Source of the DNA: Paenibacillus sp. YN15
GTDB lineage: Bacteria > Bacillota > Bacilli > Paenibacillales > NBRC-103111
Assembly (NCBI RefSeq): GCF_003285005.1
Contig: NZ_QMFA01000001.1
Location: 375,713 to 439,712, forward strand
Direction of reading: 5' to 3'
Length of the DNA: 64,000 nt
The notes under the pieces: generated by a model
Database searches by the model: none
Told to the model about the DNA's origin: nothing
The model's input: the letters and a program-made list of their open reading frames with translations, nothing else
Translations under genes and position numbers: made by a program
Shown here: positions 43,959 to 54,008 of the stretch, in pieces
How positions within the stretch are numbered: position 1 is the stretch's first letter
Layout: every line of letters begins with the position of its first letter

Positions 43959-46190
43959 TTGTTTTTTACGAAAAAAACCTGGTACCACCGTATGCTGCTG
44001 TCTTATTTGCCGATTTATTTTCTGGTCACGTCGGTCATTATTCTGCTGGCCTTCCTGATGATTTCTAACATGGCCAAACGGGAGGCCGTGGATGCCAACC
44101 GGATTTATACGGAGCAGCAGATGCAGGCGCTGGACAAGTCCTTGCGGGAAATTGACGATATGCTGGTTAAGGACCTGCAATATGACGCGGTCATTACCCG
44201 GTTCTACAAGGGCGGCCAGCCCTCCTCCTATCTGGACGGGTACGAAACCTCCAAGAAGCTGTCCCAACTGACGGCCACCAGCTCTTTGATCGATTCCATC
44301 TATCTGTACCGGTTTGAGGACAGCATGATCATGAGCCCCAATATGATGATTCCGGTGGATAAATTCGGCGACAGGGCGTTTGCCGACAGCTTTCGGACCA
44401 GCTCCAAGCTGTATACTTTTTCGCAACAGCGGGATTACAAGGAATTTTTGGACCAGGACTACCCTTCCCCGGTTTTCTCCATCGTGCGGAATTATCCGCT
44501 TCTGGGCAAGCACCAGGGTATTATTGTAGTGAATATCAGCGTAGTCCGGCTAAAAAGCTGGCTGGCGGACAGCTCCCGCTCGGAGCGCAGCTTCCTGTAT
44601 ATCGAGAACGCGGACGGCGAGCCGATTCACGCTACCGATACCGCGAACCGGGGCACAGAGCTCTCCCGGATCAAGTCTCCCTACACCGGCTGGGAATTCG
44701 TCAGCGGCGTCCGGGACGGCCACCTGTTCCGCTATGCCTCTCTTTTCAGCTATGTCTGGATCATCTGCGGCCTGCTGGTTACAGGCTTGTTGGGCATGCT
44801 GCTGATTACCCGGCGGAACTACAAGCCCATCGAGCTGATTATAGACCGTATCCGGCATCATGACCCGGTCAGGCTGAAGCCCGCCGAGCATAAGGACGAA
44901 CTGAAGCTCATTGATCAGGCGCTGGAGTCGTTGATCGAGCGCACCCAGACCTACCAGAAGCTGCATGAGGAGGATGTGGGCATCCGGCGGCGGCAGCTGC
45001 TGCTGGATTTGACGGATGGGGTGGCGCTGCTTTCCCCCGAAGAATGGAAGCGGGAGGCCCAAACCTACGGCTTGCCGGAGGAGTACGGAGCCTTGTCCCT
45101 GGCCCTGTTCGAGATCGACCAGTTTGCGGCATGGAACCACAAGTACAACACCCGGGACCAGCATCTGTTCAAGTATGTGCTGGCCAGCGTCATCGGCGAG
45201 GTGGCGGAGGTGAACCAGGCCGGAGTGTGGACGGAGTGGATGTCCGGGTACCGGCTTCTGGTGGTTTATTTCTGCGGAAACAGCCGAGCGGACGAGCAGT
45301 TTGTCCTGAGCCTGGCGGAGCAGGTGCGCGCCTGGGTGGAGGCCCATCTGGATTTTACCGTAACCGCCGGCATCAGCAGTCCGTTCCATGAGCTCGCAGA
45401 GCTGTCCCGGTATTACGACCAGGCTGCGCAAGCCTTGTCCTATAAGCATACGGTGGGCATGAACAGGATTCTGCAGCCGGTGACTCATGCCTTCCGCGAG
45501 CCATACAGGCATGTTCAGAATATCCGCCAGCTTGTGCTGGCCTACCGGACCTTCGATTCCCAGTGGGAGGAGCTGTACCGCAGCGTGTTCGCCGAAATTC
45601 GCCGGGATCTGATCAACCGGGAGGAGCTGAATAATCTGCTCCAGTATCTGGTATACAATTTGAACAAGGAAATGACGGGACTGTCTCCCAAGGTTGTGGA
45701 GCTGTGGACCTCCCGGACCTTTCCCGAACTGCTGGAAGCCTCTCTCGGCTTCGATCTTATCGACGAGCCGGAGGAGCGGATGCAGGAGATATTGGCCTCC
45801 TTTCAGGAGACGGTGCTGCTCTCCCGGGAGCACCGCGGCAACCTGCCTCTGGCCAAAAAAATCAGGAAATTTGTGGATGACAGCCTGGGCAATCCCGATT
45901 TATCCCTGACTATGCTCTGCGACCAGTTCGGACTTCACGGCAAGTACATCAGCCGCATCTTCCGGGAGGAGTTCGGCGAGAAGCTGGCGGAATATATCGT
46001 TCGCGCCCGGATGGAGAAAAGCAAGGAGATGCTGGCTGGAACTGGCTTGTCCATCCAGGAAATCGCTCTCGCCGTCGGCTATGTTCACGATGTGTCCTTT
46101 ATCCGCGCCTTCAAAAAAACCACCGGCCAGCCTCCGGGGGAATACCGGAAGGGGCTCGATCCCGGCTCCTCCGCTTCCTCCGACACCTGA
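43959..46190 (+). CDS. Membrane-anchored AraC family regulator (two-helix sensor, YesN-like HTH)
   Basis: A 743-residue one-component sensor: helix at 12-34, extracellular Cache-like domain (about 36-258), second helix at about 260-285 (YVWIICGLLVTGLLGMLLI), a cytosolic middle domain (about 340-560) and an AraC-type double helix-turn-helix at about 640-735 (LSLTMLCDQFGLHGKYISRIF, LSIQEIALAVGYVHDVSFIRAFKK). Such proteins in Paenibacillus sense carbohydrates and activate the neighbouring importer. TTG at 43959 is taken, directly behind GAAGGGGG although the spacing is tight; ATG at 43992 is the alternative. A terminator follows and the mannan importer and mannanase genes lie immediately downstream. 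Confidence 0.88.
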   Translation: MFFTKKTWYHRMLLSYLPIYFLVTSVIILLAFLMISNMAKREAVDANRIYTEQQMQALDKSLREIDDMLVKDLQYDAVITRFYKGGQPSSYLDGYETSKKLSQLTATSSLIDSIYLYRFEDSMIMSPNMMIPVDKFGDRAFADSFRTSSKLYTFSQQRDYKEFLDQDYPSPVFSIVRNYPLLGKHQGIIVVNISVVRLKSWLADSSRSERSFLYIENADGEPIHATDTANRGTELSRIKSPYTGWEFVSGVRDGHLFRYASLFSYVWIICGLLVTGLLGMLLITRRNYKPIELIIDRIRHHDPVRLKPAEHKDELKLIDQALESLIERTQTYQKLHEEDVGIRRRQLLLDLTDGVALLSPEEWKREAQTYGLPEEYGALSLALFEIDQFAAWNHKYNTRDQHLFKYVLASVIGEVAEVNQAGVWTEWMSGYRLLVVYFCGNSRADEQFVLSLAEQVRAWVEAHLDFTVTAGISSPFHELAELSRYYDQAAQALSYKHTVGMNRILQPVTHAFREPYRHVQNIRQLVLAYRTFDSQWEELYRSVFAEIRRDLINREELNNLLQYLVYNLNKEMTGLSPKVVELWTSRTFPELLEASLGFDLIDEPEERMQEILASFQETVLLSREHRGNLPLAKKIRKFVDDSLGNPDLSLTMLCDQFGLHGKYISRIFREEFGEKLAEYIVRARMEKSKEMLAGTGLSIQEIALAVGYVHDVSFIRAFKKTTGQPPGEYRKGLDPGSSASSDT

Positions 46191-46219
46191 TTCCTCCGGC
46201 TAACCTTTTCGGCCAAAAG

Positions 46220-46258
46220 CCTCCAATCCCTTGCGGCAAGCAGGGTTGGAGGTTTTTT
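46220..46258 (+). terminator. Terminator of the AraC regulator gene
   Basis: CCTCCAA-n-CCCT and AGGG-TTGGAGG form the stem; six to seven T residues follow. Confidence 0.9.
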
Positions 46259-46420
46259 GAACTGGTCAGGCAGGCGCATTGGCAAGCCGGGTTTCCCTTT
46301 GGTTAGCCGGCGCCCGCAGATGTATATTGCCGAAAAGACCTTCGCCGTTTTACAGTACAGTCAGGCAGGGCAAGGCCCCGCCGACAGATACAGAACATAA
46401 GGATCGGATGGTGAGGAAAC

Positions 46421-47377
46421 ATGAAGACAGCGGCATTCAAGCTGCAGGCTGTCAGAGTGAAGAAGGAGAAAACAAAAGGGGGGCTGCGGAAACGGATTTA
46501 CAAAAACAGGGCTTTGATTCTGATGTTTCTGCCGGTGGCAGTATTCTTCATTGTATTTCGCTACCTGCCGATTCTGGGGAATGTAATCGCCTTCAAGCAG
46601 TATAATCTGATGCTTGGCATTCTGGACAGCCCGTGGGTGGGACTGCAGAATTTCCACACGCTGTTCAGCAATCCCCAAACGGTGCAGATCATCCGCAATA
46701 CACTCGTTTTAAGTGTGCTGGGGACGCTCATCGGGTTCCCGTTTCCGATACTGGTGGCGGTGCTGCTCAATGAGGTGAAGGGCCTGTGGTTCAAAAAATC
46801 GGTGCAGACATTGCTGTATTTGCCCCATTTTTTCTCCTGGGTCATTATCGGCGGCATTATTGTCACCCTGTTCGGCTCCCAGGCTGGCATCATCAGCCAG
46901 TTCCTCTTCCGGCTTACCGGGCATGAGTTTGAGCTGCTTTATGAGATTGGCAGCTGGATGACGATCTTTTTCGGCTCCTCGGTATGGAAGGAGGCGGGGT
47001 TCGGGGCCATCATTTATCTGGCGGCCATCAGCTCCATCGATCCCAGCCTGTATGAATCGGCCAGCATAGACGGAGCGGGCAAGCTGCGCCAGATCTGGAA
47101 TGTGACCCTGCCGGGAATTATGCCTACGGCGGTCATCATGCTGATTCTGTCCATGGGACGGATTATGGATGTAGGCTTCGAGCAGATTTACAATTTGCAG
47201 AATGCGGCGGTATCCGATATTTCCCGGGTCATCAGCACTTATCTGTATGCCGTAGGCATTCAGGGAGGCATGTACAGTCTGACCACGGCTATGGGGCTGT
47301 TTGAATCCCTGGTGGCCATTATCTTTGTTATCGGCTCCAATGCCATCGCCCGCCGCCTTGGTCATTCATTATGGTAA
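46421..47377 (+). CDS. ABC transporter permease, LplB family (mannan locus)
   Basis: A 318-residue CUT1 permease with six helices; EAA loop ESASIDGAGKLRQIWNVTLPGI. ATG follows GGATGGTGAGGAAAC. It heads the importer operon that ends with the SLH-anchored mannanase, so the likely cargo is a manno-oligosaccharide; this rests on context. As in the other importer of this window, no ATPase gene is present. Confidence 0.92.
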   Translation: MKTAAFKLQAVRVKKEKTKGGLRKRIYKNRALILMFLPVAVFFIVFRYLPILGNVIAFKQYNLMLGILDSPWVGLQNFHTLFSNPQTVQIIRNTLVLSVLGTLIGFPFPILVAVLLNEVKGLWFKKSVQTLLYLPHFFSWVIIGGIIVTLFGSQAGIISQFLFRLTGHEFELLYEIGSWMTIFFGSSVWKEAGFGAIIYLAAISSIDPSLYESASIDGAGKLRQIWNVTLPGIMPTAVIMLILSMGRIMDVGFEQIYNLQNAAVSDISRVISTYLYAVGIQGGMYSLTTAMGLFESLVAIIFVIGSNAIARRLGHSLW

Positions 47378-47402
47378 TCCCCGTACAAGCGGAATGGAGT
47401 GA

Positions 47403-48287
47403 ATGGATATGAGAGAAACGAAGCAAGAAAAATGGTTTTACCGGATAAATAATACGCTCCTGGCCCTAGCGGCGCTGACTTGTCTGCTGCCGCTTCTGAA
47501 TATCGTGTCCGTATCCTTAAGCGAGTATGAGGCTGTGGCTTCCGGTCAGGTAGGGATATGGCCCAGGGGATTGAACTTCGAATCCTACCATATGCTCTTC
47601 AATGGCACGCCCATCCTGCGCAGCTTCCGCAACAGTGTTATCATTACGGTGACGGGCATTGTTCTGAGCATGGCGTTCACCATCCTGGCCGCCTATCCCT
47701 TGTCTAAAAAGCAGTTTATTGCCCGGCGTTTTCTGACCTTGGCCATTGTGTTCACTATGCTGTTCGGGATTCCCATGATTCCCGCCTTTCTGGTGAACCG
47801 TTCCGTCCATATTCTGGACACCTATTGGGCGGTATGGCTGCCGGGACTGATCAGCGCCTATAACATGATGGTGCTGAAATCCTTTTTCGAGAATCTTCCC
47901 GATGAAATAGAGGAGGCCGCCTGGATGGACGGCTGCGGGGATTTCCGGCTATTGCTGCAAATTGTTCTTCCCCTGTCCATGCCGGTGCTGGCCACGCTGA
48001 CGCTGTTCTATGGAGTCGGCTACTGGAACACCTTCCAGGCCGTTCTGATCAATATCAACAGCTCCGAGAAATACAATCTGGCCGTCCTGGTGCAGAGCAT
48101 GGTGGCCAATCAATCCCTGATGCAAAGCCTCAACAATGTCAGTCCCGATGAGCTGAATCAACTGATGACGCCCCAGGGACTGCGCTCTGCCGGAATTGTC
48201 GTGATGCTGCTTCCTCTCTTAGCGGTGTATCCCTTTGTCCAGAAATATTTTGTCAAGGGCGTCATGATCGGCGCGGTTAAAGGGTAG
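47403..48287 (+). CDS. ABC transporter permease, YtcP/LplC family (mannan locus)
   Basis: A 294-residue CUT1 permease, six helices, EAA loop EAAWMDGCGDFRLLLQIVLPLS and the closing VKGVMIGAVKG. Start is ATG 47403 or, with better spacing from GGAG, ATG 47409. It pairs with the LplB-type permease 25 bp upstream. Overall organisation repeats that of the importer at 37450-41007, so the two operons are paralogous systems with different cargo. Confidence 0.92.
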   Translation: MDMRETKQEKWFYRINNTLLALAALTCLLPLLNIVSVSLSEYEAVASGQVGIWPRGLNFESYHMLFNGTPILRSFRNSVIITVTGIVLSMAFTILAAYPLSKKQFIARRFLTLAIVFTMLFGIPMIPAFLVNRSVHILDTYWAVWLPGLISAYNMMVLKSFFENLPDEIEEAAWMDGCGDFRLLLQIVLPLSMPVLATLTLFYGVGYWNTFQAVLININSSEKYNLAVLVQSMVANQSLMQSLNNVSPDELNQLMTPQGLRSAGIVVMLLPLLAVYPFVQKYFVKGVMIGAVKG

Positions 48288-48350
48288 AACCGGCAAGCAG
48301 GCAAGAAACACAGCTGTTAAGCCAATTATATTATATGGAGGGTCTGCAAA

Positions 48351-50015
48351 ATGGGGATGCACAAAACATGGATGGGAAAAATGCTGCTGGGGACTGCAGC
48401 GGTGGCGCTGGTTGCAGCCGGCTGCTCCAATGGGGAGAAGAAGGCTGCCGATTCAAGCCCTGCGGCACAGGAGAGCGCCTCTCCTGCCGCAAGAGCCAAT
48501 ATTACGGTTAGCATCTATGACCGCAACAACATTCCGCCGGAGGAAGGCACCTGGGACAAAAACCGCTGGGTGGATTGGGTAAACGCCAACGGGCCGGTGA
48601 ATGTCAAGTATGTTCCCGTACCCAGATCGGAGTCTCTGCCCAAATTCAATGCTTTGTTCGCTACGGCCAGCGCCCCCGATTTGATTCTGGAATACGATTC
48701 CCGCTACCGCAACGGCTGGTTCAGCCAGGGTCTCCTGATGCCGTTGGACAATGTGGTGGAGAAATACAGCACCACCTACAAGGAATTGATGAAGCAATTC
48801 CCCCAATTGAAGAAGCTGGGCACCAAAAGCGACGGCAAGCTCTATGAAATCGGCAGAGTGTCGCCTCTCGTCGCCAATCACCGGATGTATATCCGCCAGG
48901 ACTGGCTGGATAAGCTCCAGCTGAAAATGCCGGAAACCACCGAGGAACTGCTGGAGGTAGCCAAAGCCTTTGCCACCCGCGACCCTGACGGCAACAGCAA
49001 AAACGACACCTTCGGAATCAACATGAACTCCGGCTTTATCAATCACATGTTCGGACACGGGGAAGTGGACTGGGTTGTCCGGGACGGCAAGCTGGTTCAT
49101 GAATGGGAGGGCCTCCAGGCCTCCATCGATTTCCAGAAGCAGCTGTTTGACGCAGGGGTAGTGGATAAGGATTTCCTGACGGACAAAAACGGGGAAAAGG
49201 CCAAGCAGGACTTTCTTTCCGGCAAGCTGGGCATTTATATGTATCAGGCGATCAACGAGAAGGATTATGACACCTTCAAGAAAAACTCTCCTAACGGCGT
49301 ACTGGCTATTGCCCCCATGCCCAAATCGAAAATGGGGCAGTTCAGCCCGATTATCGGCAGCCCGATTCAAATGGTCGGTGCCATCAACGCCGGTGCCAAG
49401 AATCCGGAAGCAGTAATGAAATATATCGATTTTATGATTGATCCGCAGAATGCCAAGGTAATCAAGTATGGCATTGAGGGCACTCACTGGAGGGTGGACA
49501 GCGCCACGGGATTGCCTGTGACCATCGATGCGGAGAAGAACAAGAAGGAGCTTTATAACGATGATCTGGGCATGATGGCTTCCTCGCTTTTGCTGGGCAA
49601 GTGGGCGTTCACCTCCAGTATGCCGGAGACCAATGAGTCGCAAAAGGCGCTGAAGCAGCTTGCGCTGAAGGCGGATGAGCTGTACGTCAACAAGGAGCGG
49701 CCGATTCCGACCCTGAAGCCGGAGTATTTGCCGGCGCTGCCTGAGGATTTGAACCTGATTATCAAAAATGTGGAGACTCAAATTTCGCCCAACGGCTCCA
49801 AGGGAGATGTATGGCTGAAGGCTGTTGTCAGCGGAAACAGCTATACGGCGGAGCAAGCGGTCAAGGACGGCCGGGATATCTGGGAAAAGGCCGGCGGCAA
49901 GAAGGTGGATGAATTCTATGCCAAGTGGTATGACGAGAACAAGGATACGGCCTTTATGCTGAAGGATCTGTATGAGTTTGGCGAGCAGGCCCAAAAGCTG
50001 TACGAAAATAAATAA
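48351..50015 (+). CDS. Extracellular solute-binding lipoprotein of the mannan locus
   Basis: A 554-residue lipoprotein: signal peptide with lipobox VAAG-C, a short linker (about 25-45) and a family 1 binding domain (RYRNGWFSQGLLMPLDNVVEK, ATRDPDGNSKNDTFGINMNSG, a calcium-loop-like stretch). It presents sugar to the two permeases. ATG at 48351 lies after GGAGGGTCTGCAAA. A GC-rich hairpin (GGCGG.. at 50032 to ..CCGCC at 50085) sits between this gene and the mannanase and may shape mRNA stability, since it lacks a T run. Confidence 0.92.
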   Translation: MGMHKTWMGKMLLGTAAVALVAAGCSNGEKKAADSSPAAQESASPAARANITVSIYDRNNIPPEEGTWDKNRWVDWVNANGPVNVKYVPVPRSESLPKFNALFATASAPDLILEYDSRYRNGWFSQGLLMPLDNVVEKYSTTYKELMKQFPQLKKLGTKSDGKLYEIGRVSPLVANHRMYIRQDWLDKLQLKMPETTEELLEVAKAFATRDPDGNSKNDTFGINMNSGFINHMFGHGEVDWVVRDGKLVHEWEGLQASIDFQKQLFDAGVVDKDFLTDKNGEKAKQDFLSGKLGIYMYQAINEKDYDTFKKNSPNGVLAIAPMPKSKMGQFSPIIGSPIQMVGAINAGAKNPEAVMKYIDFMIDPQNAKVIKYGIEGTHWRVDSATGLPVTIDAEKNKKELYNDDLGMMASSLLLGKWAFTSSMPETNESQKALKQLALKADELYVNKERPIPTLKPEYLPALPEDLNLIIKNVETQISPNGSKGDVWLKAVVSGNSYTAEQAVKDGRDIWEKAGGKKVDEFYAKWYDENKDTAFMLKDLYEFGEQAQKLYENK

Positions 50016-50118
50016 AAGCCGTTGAATTTTTGGCGGCAGGCGGGGAGGGGAACGGTTCGACGGGGCTGGCCCCTTCCTGACCGCCGCCGATCCATTCATA
50101 AAAAAGGAGCTGTGTGCA

Positions 50119-53100
50119 ATGAAAACCAAAAGAAGGGCTTCCCGATTATTGGCTGCCACACTGGCCGTTTCTTTGCTGCTTCCCGCATATGCGGGCTTGG
50201 CGGGCCCCGGCCCTTTCAGGACGGATGCCGTTGACTTAAGCGGCCATTGGGCTCGCGGCAGCATGGAGAACTGGATGGCCCGGGGTGTGCTTTCCGGGTA
50301 TCCCGATGGGGAGCTTCATCCAGATGCGGCCATGACCCGCGCCGAATTTGCCGCCATGATGAACCGGATATTCGGATTTTACGCCGAAGCGGATGAGCCG
50401 TTTGCCGATGCGGGGGCGGAGGATTGGTATGCCAAGCCGCTGCAGATTGCCAAGCAAGCCGGTTATCTTCAAGGCGCTCCCGGAAACAAAGCGCTACCCT
50501 CGGCGCCTCTGACGCGGCAGGATGCTGTCGTTGTGCTCGCCCGTTTGTTCTCCATGGAAGGGGAAGGCGGCGCAACCGGCTATACCGATGACGCGGAAAT
50601 CGCCGATTATGCCCGGAGTGGATTGAAAGCGCTGTCGGGGATTGTAAGCGGGTATGAGGACGGAAACTTCCGCCCCAACGCTGCGGTTACGCGGGCGGAA
50701 GCGGCGGTTTTGCTGGAGCGGCTGGCAGCGGGCTATTATTCGGAGGCGGGTACTTTTGAAGGCGGGTCGATAAACGGCAATGTAATCGTGAACAGAGCGG
50801 GGGCGGACCTGCGCAATACCGTGGTCAGCGGGAATCTGTATCTGGCGGCGGGAATCGGTGACGGAAATCTCCGCTTGGAAGGCGTACAGGTGAAAGGAAA
50901 GGTATATGTGAGCGGAGGCGGCAGACATACCGTCACCTTCCATAATTCCACGCTGGGAGATGTGCAGATTGATCGCAAGGAAGGACCCGTTCGGCTTGCG
51001 CTTACGGGAGACACCCGGATAGGATCGATTGCGGTGCTGAGCCCATCCGGGCTGGAGCTTGGCACAGGCGTGCAGGTGAACGGGGTAACGGCAGCGGCTC
51101 CGCTGACGCTGAGCGTAGCCGGGCAGGCACGGATCGGACAACTGACCGTGGCGGCTGCCGGACAAGGCAGCACCATTTCGCTGGCGGGAGAAATCGGTCA
51201 GGCGGTGTTTGAAGCGGACGGCATAACGGTTAACGGCACCCTGATCGCCCGGGGCGGCTCCTTGCCCCAACCGGCTAACCCGGCTGTGGTTGCCGGAGGC
51301 GGCGGAAGCGGCGGAGGCAGCACCGACGGGGGAATCGACGATAGCAGCGGTGGAGGAACTGGCGGCGGCACCGGCGGAGAGACTGGAGGCGGTGAGCATG
51401 AGCCGGAGGTGCCTGCAGTAAATTTGGTTGACCCAGACGCGACACCGGAAACACGCTCGCTCTTTGCTTATTTGCAGGAGAGGATGGGCCAGCAAGTTAT
51501 CTTTGGCCAACAAGGGGCCATGTCGGAGGGAGTCACCATTACGGTTAAAGACGGCACCCAATCCGATACACTTAATGCGGTAGGAGATTTTCCGGGCGTA
51601 TTCGGCTTTGATGTGCAGAATCTGGCGGGAACCAACTATGAGGCCAACCGCGACCGGATGCTGATGCTGATGAAAGCGGCGTACAACGCAGGTGGCATCC
51701 TGACTGTGAGCAGCCATTCGTTCAATATCGCCACCGGCGGAGACTACAATGACACTACCGGCAATCCGGTTCCCCGAATCCTGCCGGGCGGCGACAAAAA
51801 TGCGGCCTACAACGATTTCCTGGACCGGGTGGCCGAGCTTGCCGGTTTGCTGACGGACGAAAACGGCACACCCATTCCCTTGATATACCGTCCATATCAC
51901 GAGCAGAACGGCAGTTGGTTCTGGTGGGGAGCGGCATACCGCTCCAATGAGCAATTTATCGAATTGTACCGCTATACCATCGAATATTTGCGCGATATCA
52001 AGGGGGTTCATAACTTTCTTTATGCCTATTCGCCCAATAGTCCCTTCGGCGGATCGGAGCAGCGCTATCTGGAATCTTATCCGGGGGACGAGTATGTAGA
52101 TGTGCTTGGTTTTGACAGCTATTATAACGGAACCTCGCCGACCTGGTACGATAATGCGATTCAGGATGCCAAGCTGGTATCGGCTATTGCCAGCCAAAGA
52201 AACAAGATTCCCGCGTTTACGGAGTTTGGTTACAAATATATCGATTCGGAGGGCAAAGATCCGCAATTCTATACCAAGCTATTGAACGCTCTCAAGCAGG
52301 ACCCTGACGCAAGGAAAATCTCCTATATGATGACTTGGGTAAACTGGAGCGCCGCCTCCGCCTATGTTCCCTACAGAGATGGGCCGAACGGGTTGGGTGA
52401 TCACCCGCTGCTGCCGGACTTTACCGAATTTTACGAGGATTCATTTACAGCCTTCCGCAATGAAGTCCGCTCTGCCCACCCGTATCAGCAAGAAGCAACT
52501 GTGGTCGCGGAACAGCCGTTCCTTCATGTTGTGGCGCCTACGGAAAATCTGGATGTGCCTCTGAGCAAGGCAACAACAATTCGCGTGCGCATTCTGCATC
52601 AGGATATTCAGCGGGTGGTTTATTCTGTGGACGGGGACCCGCAGGAATATCCCATGACGCCGGATGCCCAAGGATTCTATTATGTTGCCGACTGGATGCC
52701 GGCGGCAGCCTTCGCCGAATCGGAAGTAACCCTCACCGTCAGCTCCTACGGCAACGACGGAACGGTTTTGACACAGAAGGTAAAGGTCTACGTAAGCGAT
52801 GGGACGATCGTCAATCCGCTGATCATTGATACTTTTGAAGGCTACAGGGGTAAGGACGAGTTGTTGAGGGGGACATACGGCTCCGCCGGGGATGTCAATA
52901 CCATCTCCCTGGACCCTGTTCACAAAATCAGCGGGAATTATGGAGTCAAATACGATTACAATGTAGGCACCGGGTATACGGGGCGGACCAAAAATATGAA
53001 TCAGGCAAATTGGTCGGAAGCCAACAAGCTGACATTCTGGATGGAGTCGGATGGAAGCGATCAGAAGCTGGTTATTCAGATCAATGCCGGCGGCATTGCG

Positions 53101-53856
53101 TTCGAGGCCTATCCGTCTCTGGCCGAAAACACCTCGGGCATGGTGGAAATACCGTTCAGCCAGTTCAAGCCGGCTGCTTGGAATACCGTTAATTTTGGCA
53201 AGGTCATCACCAAGAAGGCTCTGCAAAATGTAAAAGCATTCTCCATCTACGTCAACCGCAATCCCGATGTGCCCGGCACCTCCGGCACTCTTTATTTTGA
53301 CGAGATTCGGGTGGTGAATGATCCTTCCCTTGATCCGGTGCCTTATGACCAGCAGAAGCTGTATGGCTTTGAGGACGGTACCACGCAGGGCTTCGAGATT
53401 ACCAATGATACCACTGTGACCGCAGGGGGATTATCCGTTGCCGACGCGGTATACCGCTCCGGGGAGCATTCCCTGACTACGGCCTTCAGCCTGGCTCATG
53501 CTGCCGATCCTACCAAGCAGGGGCTGCTGCAGCTTCGCAAGAAGGGCCCGATGGACCTGACGGGCTACAAGGAAATTGTCGCTCGGTTTATGATTGTTCC
53601 CGATGCGGGGGCGCAGCTCAAAGGTCAGCTGTCGGCGCTGCTCTACACCCAATCCGGCCCGACCTGGGGAACCTACACCTTCAAGCAGTTGAACAATATC
53701 CCGGCGGGACAACAGGGCGGATTTGTGGAGATTGTTCTGCCTATAGCAGCGGTTCCGGATATTGCTCAGACACAGGCTCTCGGACTGAAGATTTTTGTAC
53801 CGGCAGGCTCTACCGGAAATGCCGCCATCTATTTGGATGACGTAGAGATCCGATAG
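50119..53856 (+). CDS. SLH-anchored GH26 beta-mannanase, modular
   Basis: A 1,245-residue exported enzyme. Order: signal peptide (1-30); three SLH repeats (about 38-205, e.g. GVLSGYPDGELHPDAAMTRAEF) that tether it to the wall; a beta-solenoid-like region (about 205-390) of short hydrophobic repeats; Gly/Ser/Thr linker (about 392-430); GH26 catalytic domain (about 440-785); an Ig-like domain (about 795-895); and two carbohydrate-binding modules (about 900-1,075 and 1,080-1,245). The GH26 acid/base glutamate is Glu595 in YRPYHEQNGSWFWWG and the nucleophile is Glu702 in FTEFGY. It cuts internal beta-1,4-mannosidic bonds outside the cell, feeding the importer encoded upstream. The SLH repeats at the N-terminus place the catalytic end outward. 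ATG has AAAGGAG upstream. Confidence 0.95.
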   Translation: MKTKRRASRLLAATLAVSLLLPAYAGLAGPGPFRTDAVDLSGHWARGSMENWMARGVLSGYPDGELHPDAAMTRAEFAAMMNRIFGFYAEADEPFADAGAEDWYAKPLQIAKQAGYLQGAPGNKALPSAPLTRQDAVVVLARLFSMEGEGGATGYTDDAEIADYARSGLKALSGIVSGYEDGNFRPNAAVTRAEAAVLLERLAAGYYSEAGTFEGGSINGNVIVNRAGADLRNTVVSGNLYLAAGIGDGNLRLEGVQVKGKVYVSGGGRHTVTFHNSTLGDVQIDRKEGPVRLALTGDTRIGSIAVLSPSGLELGTGVQVNGVTAAAPLTLSVAGQARIGQLTVAAAGQGSTISLAGEIGQAVFEADGITVNGTLIARGGSLPQPANPAVVAGGGGSGGGSTDGGIDDSSGGGTGGGTGGETGGGEHEPEVPAVNLVDPDATPETRSLFAYLQERMGQQVIFGQQGAMSEGVTITVKDGTQSDTLNAVGDFPGVFGFDVQNLAGTNYEANRDRMLMLMKAAYNAGGILTVSSHSFNIATGGDYNDTTGNPVPRILPGGDKNAAYNDFLDRVAELAGLLTDENGTPIPLIYRPYHEQNGSWFWWGAAYRSNEQFIELYRYTIEYLRDIKGVHNFLYAYSPNSPFGGSEQRYLESYPGDEYVDVLGFDSYYNGTSPTWYDNAIQDAKLVSAIASQRNKIPAFTEFGYKYIDSEGKDPQFYTKLLNALKQDPDARKISYMMTWVNWSAASAYVPYRDGPNGLGDHPLLPDFTEFYEDSFTAFRNEVRSAHPYQQEATVVAEQPFLHVVAPTENLDVPLSKATTIRVRILHQDIQRVVYSVDGDPQEYPMTPDAQGFYYVADWMPAAAFAESEVTLTVSSYGNDGTVLTQKVKVYVSDGTIVNPLIIDTFEGYRGKDELLRGTYGSAGDVNTISLDPVHKISGNYGVKYDYNVGTGYTGRTKNMNQANWSEANKLTFWMESDGSDQKLVIQINAGGIAFEAYPSLAENTSGMVEIPFSQFKPAAWNTVNFGKVITKKALQNVKAFSIYVNRNPDVPGTSGTLYFDEIRVVNDPSLDPVPYDQQKLYGFEDGTTQGFEITNDTTVTAGGLSVADAVYRSGEHSLTTAFSLAHAADPTKQGLLQLRKKGPMDLTGYKEIVARFMIVPDAGAQLKGQLSALLYTQSGPTWGTYTFKQLNNIPAGQQGGFVEIVLPIAAVPDIAQTQALGLKIFVPAGSTGNAAIYLDDVEIR

Positions 53857-53873
53857 CCGCCTTGCGCTAACTG

Positions 53874-53906
53874 CCGCCGTCCGTCTAAACCGGATGGCGG
53901 TTTTTT
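53874..53906 (+). terminator. Terminator of the mannan operon
   Basis: CCGCCGTCCG, loop TCTAAAC, CGGATGGCGG, then six T residues, 17 bp after the mannanase stop. Confidence 0.93.
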
Positions 53907-54008
53907 GCAGTATAAGTCCGGCGACTGCCGGAGGCTGGCAGGTGTGATCTCCGGCGGATTGGTGACAGCGGCGTAGCGTGTGCGTTTTGGGCGGGACGGC
54001 CAGTTGCT

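Noticed and set aside
48453-50264. Long open frame (603 codons) on the minus strand
   Set aside because: It lies opposite the binding-lipoprotein gene, whose lipobox, ribosome site and family match are clear. GC-rich codon use creates long antisense frames here.
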